7,432 bases of DNA from an uncultured Lachnospiraceae bacterium (GTDB lineage: Bacteria > Bacillota_A > Clostridia > Lachnospirales > Lachnospiraceae). A program made the translations under genes and the position numbers. The notes under the pieces are model-generated. The model was not told the DNA's origin, ran no database searches, and worked only from the letters and a program-made list of their open reading frames with translations. Position 1 is the stretch's first letter. Every line of letters starts with the position of its first letter. Positions 5,813-7,432 of this stretch are shown in pieces. Location: assembly GCA_947564305.1 (NCBI GenBank), contig CANOBT010000228.1, positions 1 to 7,432 on the forward strand. The letters run 5' to 3'.

Positions 5813-5875
5813 TTGTGTACTCTACCCACTGAGCTACCGTTTACACGGGAGGGAGTCGAACCCTCGACACCACAA
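5813..5875 (-). ncRNA. Circularly permuted tRNA-like domain downstream of rtcB
   Basis: Minus-strand order: anticodon-stem 3' strand TTGTG (5875-5871); 5-nt variable region GTGTC (46 G, 47 T, 48 C as in tRNA); T-arm GAGGG-TTCGACT-CCCTC (5865-5849); 4-bp acceptor helix CCGT/ACGG capped by GTAA, a GNRA tetraloop (5848-5837); T8-A9; D-arm GCTC-AGTGGGTA-GAGT (5834-5819) with A14, G15, G18-G19 and A21; A26; anticodon-stem 5' strand CACAA (5817-5813), which pairs with TTGTG. Every linker has tRNA length, so an L-shaped elbow can form, but the acceptor ends are joined: no CCA end, no charging. This resembles the tRNA-like module of bacterial YrlA Y RNAs, which are known near Ro60 and RtcB genes. A 7-bp stem-loop (5899-5881) and CCAA/TTGG (5903-5900/5809-5806) may continue the RNA. 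Confidence 0.72.
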
Positions 5876-5904
5876 GCTTTTCTTAACCCCATGTTAAGAT
5901 TGGT

Positions 5905-5992
5905 GAAATAATTTATGACATACCTTGCAGCACACTGCAGGCACCGCCGGGCAGGAAGTATCTTCCCATACCCGTGCACAATAACTTATTTC
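5905..5992 (-). ncRNA. Branched helix directly after the rtcB stop codon
   Basis: On the minus strand GAAATAAGTTAT (5992-5981) pairs with ATAAATTATTTC (5916-5905) at 11 of 12 positions. The enclosed segment makes two hairpins: GCAC-GGG...CCC..GTGC with an inner GGAAG/CTTCC (5977-5941), and TGCAG-TGTG-CTGCA (5939-5926). Together this is a three-way junction beginning two bases after the rtcB TAA (5997-5995). It has no T-run, so it is not a simple terminator. It may be the 5' domain of the same RNA as the tRNA-like part. Confidence 0.5.
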
Positions 5993-5994
5993 CA

Positions 5995-7227
5995 TTATCC
6001 TTTGACCACACCGACTGTTTTCAATTTTCTGACGGGTGTAACCAAATCCAACTGCTGTGCCATGACCTGCTCGATATCCTTATAAGCAAACCGGCATTCC
6101 TCAGCCACATCATTTTTCTTACGTTTTCCAAGCACAACACCCTGTTCCTTGAGATCCACCATCACCTTCTCCGTAGAAAACGCCTGCATTGCCCCGGTTC
6201 GGGAATAGTTTCTGCCTGCGCCGTGTGAAGATGTACAAAAGGATTCCTGATTCCCTTTCCCTTCCACCACGTAGCTGTAGGAGCCCATCGCCCCGGGTAT
6301 CACAGCCATTTCACCCTTACGCACTCTGGTGGCGCCTTTTCGGTGCACCCAGACATTGGCGTCATAGTGATTTTCCAAAGCCGCATAATTGTGATGGCAG
6401 TTGATTTCTTCTCCAAATTCCACGGTCTGTTCCGTGTACTTCTCCACTATTTCTTTCACAATGGAACAAGTCTTTTGAAGCATACGGGCACGGTTTTCAA
6501 ACGCATATTCCATGGCCAGGTGCATCCAGTTGATATACTGCTGCCCTTCTTCTGTATCAGTAGGCAGGAATGCCAGTTGATACTCTTCCTTCACCTCACT
6601 GTACCATCTCCGGTTCAGTTCTCTTGCCGTTTTGTGGAAATAATCACAGACGGCCTTTCCCAGATGACGGCTTCCGGAATGAATCATGACGCAAAGATAT
6701 CCTTCCTCATCCTCCTGAAGCTCGATAAAATGGTTGCCTCCTCCAAGGCTTCCTGCCTGGAAATATCCGTCGTCAATCAAAGGCAGCAGCTCTTTGTTTT
6801 TCTCATATTTCTCCATTTCCTGCTTTGCCCGGTCAAGTACCCGGGATTCCTGCGGAACCTTGTAACGCTCTGTATTTAGCGGGATAGTTCTCATGATATT
6901 GCCGATCATTGCCTGAATCATCGTTCCATTTCCTGTCTGAACCTCCCGTATATCATCCACATGGATATTCGTCGGGATAAAGTCCATGCCGCATCCGATA
7001 TCCACTCCAACCGCATTTGGAATGAGCACATTCTTCGCTGCGATCACTCCGCCTATGGGCATTCCCTTTCCTGCGTGAGTATCGGGCATCAGGCAGACCC
7101 ATTTATGTAGAAACGGAAGCTGTGACAGATGATAGGCCTGTTCCAGACAATTTTTCTCCAACTTTCCTTCCTGCTCCAACCAAATCTTTACCGGAAATCT
7201 TGTGTTTTCATTATATAGTACAAACAT
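5995..7227 (-). CDS. rtcB: RtcB family RNA ligase (3'-phosphate or 2',3'-cyclic phosphate to 5'-OH)
   Basis: RtcB seals RNA ends left by metal-independent ribonucleases, joining a 3'-phosphate or 2',3'-cyclic phosphate to a 5'-hydroxyl using GTP and manganese. The 410 residues match the usual bacterial length (about 408). Motifs are complete: MPDTHAGKGMPIGGV (about 47-61), GVDIGCGM with metal ligands D76 and C79, GGGNH (H166), HSGSRHLG (H183), NCHHNYA (H279), RKGATR, IPGAMGS and the guanylated histidine in SSHGAGR (H335), which corresponds to H337 of the E. coli enzyme. The ATG at 7227 follows a good AAAGGATGAGG site (7243-7233). No rtcA cyclase, archease or RtcR-type regulator lies in the window, and no sigma-54 promoter is seen. 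Its 3' end runs straight into structured RNA that includes a tRNA-like domain, which is a striking neighbour for an RNA-repair ligase. Confidence 0.97.
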   Translation of the reverse strand: MFVLYNENTRFPVKIWLEQEGKLEKNCLEQAYHLSQLPFLHKWVCLMPDTHAGKGMPIGGVIAAKNVLIPNAVGVDIGCGMDFIPTNIHVDDIREVQTGNGTMIQAMIGNIMRTIPLNTERYKVPQESRVLDRAKQEMEKYEKNKELLPLIDDGYFQAGSLGGGNHFIELQEDEEGYLCVMIHSGSRHLGKAVCDYFHKTARELNRRWYSEVKEEYQLAFLPTDTEEGQQYINWMHLAMEYAFENRARMLQKTCSIVKEIVEKYTEQTVEFGEEINCHHNYAALENHYDANVWVHRKGATRVRKGEMAVIPGAMGSYSYVVEGKGNQESFCTSSHGAGRNYSRTGAMQAFSTEKVMVDLKEQGVVLGKRKKNDVAEECRFAYKDIEQVMAQQLDLVTPVRKLKTVGVVKG

Positions 7228-7275
7228 ATCATCCTCATCCTTTCCTTTTGTTGTTACCCTATAGCTGATGAACCT

Positions 7276-7281
7276 ATTATA
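7276..7281 (-). promoter_or_regulatory. Candidate -10 of the rtcB promoter
   Basis: A perfect TATAAT occurs on the minus strand about 48 nt before the rtcB ATG, but no good -35 is found at 16-18 nt upstream. The -35 may be weak or replaced by an activator. The gap 7228-7427 is the divergent promoter region shared with the plus-strand gene at the right edge. Confidence 0.45.
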
Positions 7282-7354
7282 TGAAAAAACTTCCAGAACA
7301 TCATTTCAAAAAAGTTGCGAACTCTATTTTGACAAATGAATCGTAGAAACCGTC

Positions 7355-7383
7355 TTGTGAAGAATATTCAGATTCAGTATAAT
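7355..7383 (+). promoter_or_regulatory. Sigma-70-type promoter of the right-edge gene
   Basis: TTGTGA (7355-7360), 17-nt spacer, then a perfect TATAAT (7378-7383) on the plus strand. Transcription would begin near 7390, giving a leader of about 38 nt before the ATG at 7428. It drives away from rtcB. Confidence 0.8.
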
Positions 7384-7427
7384 GAAAACAGCAAACCGAA
7401 AGATTTCAGAAAGGAGTCCCCTGCAAA

Positions 7428-7432
7428 ATGTC
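7428..7432 (+). CDS. Start of a divergent gene, cut by the right edge
   Basis: ATG at 7428 is preceded by AAAGGAG (7410-7416) at 11 nt and by the promoter at 7355-7383. Only the first codon and two further bases are inside the window, so nothing can be said about the product. Confidence 0.7.

Noticed and set aside
5764..5850. An ordinary tRNA gene on the minus strand (D-arm at 5834-5819, T-arm at 5788-5774)
   Set aside because: The 5' seven bases before T8 do not pair with the seven after the T-stem, no anticodon stem with U33 can be drawn, and the distance between arms is about 6 nt too long. The D-arm instead fits the upstream T-arm in permuted order.
5845..5979. An interrupted ordinary tRNA using TGCACGG (5979-5972 region) and CCGTGTA as a 7-bp acceptor stem
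   Set aside because: The 7 pairs exist, but the interval is about 130 nt, there is no D-arm inside it, and the same bases take part in better local helices.
1..7432. CRISPR array or insertion sequence
   Set aside because: No regularly spaced repeats and no transposase with terminal inverted repeats were seen.

Overview
The window looks like part of a low-to-mid GC Firmicutes chromosome, most likely a gut-type clostridium of the Lachnospiraceae kind. This is inferred from AGGAGG-type ribosome sites, TATAAT-like promoters, and the flavour of the HsdM, MerR/TipAS, recombinase and RtcB proteins. Nearly everything is on the minus strand; only a gene starting at the far right edge is on the plus strand.

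Right half, RNA-repair locus (4357-7227, minus strand): an intact rtcB RNA ligase gene, then a 528-nt gap with no convincing protein gene, then a slipin/SPFH gene. That gap is the most remarkable part of the window. Read on the minus strand it holds (i) a branched helix starting two bases after the rtcB stop, (ii) a tRNA-like domain whose parts are circularly permuted, in the order variable region, T-arm, a 4-bp acceptor helix capped by a GUAA tetraloop, bases 8-9, D-arm, base 26 and the anticodon-stem strand, with the canonical core nucleotides in place, (iii) a second T-arm-like hairpin with no D-arm partner, and (iv) a roughly 230-nt multi-helix RNA closed by an 11-bp stem and carrying a possible 7-bp pseudoknot. 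The tRNA-like part recalls the bacterial Y RNAs of the YrlA type, which are known near Ro60/RtcB genes, but no Ro60 gene is visible here. I recognise no named family for the large folded RNA.

Middle (2199-4217): a MerR/TipAS-type regulator with a typical 19-bp-spacer promoter and dyad operator and a good terminator, and a calcineurin-like metallophosphoesterase. A near-identical 57-nt promoter-bearing block (52 of 57 matches, no gaps) lies upstream of the metallophosphoesterase gene and upstream of the hsdM remnant.

Left (1-2198): a decayed region. The N-terminal part of a type I restriction methylase gene (hsdM), with an in-frame TAG, is fused codon-to-codon to the middle of a large serine recombinase gene that lost its catalytic serine region. 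The recombinase part has a one-base frameshift and a premature TAG 22 codons before its natural end. A partial gene runs off the left edge.

Working model (inference): the rtcB transcript carries structured RNAs that are bound, modified or processed by RNA-repair machinery, with the slipin as a scaffold or membrane-linked partner. The left part is a scar of restriction-system and mobile-element loss.
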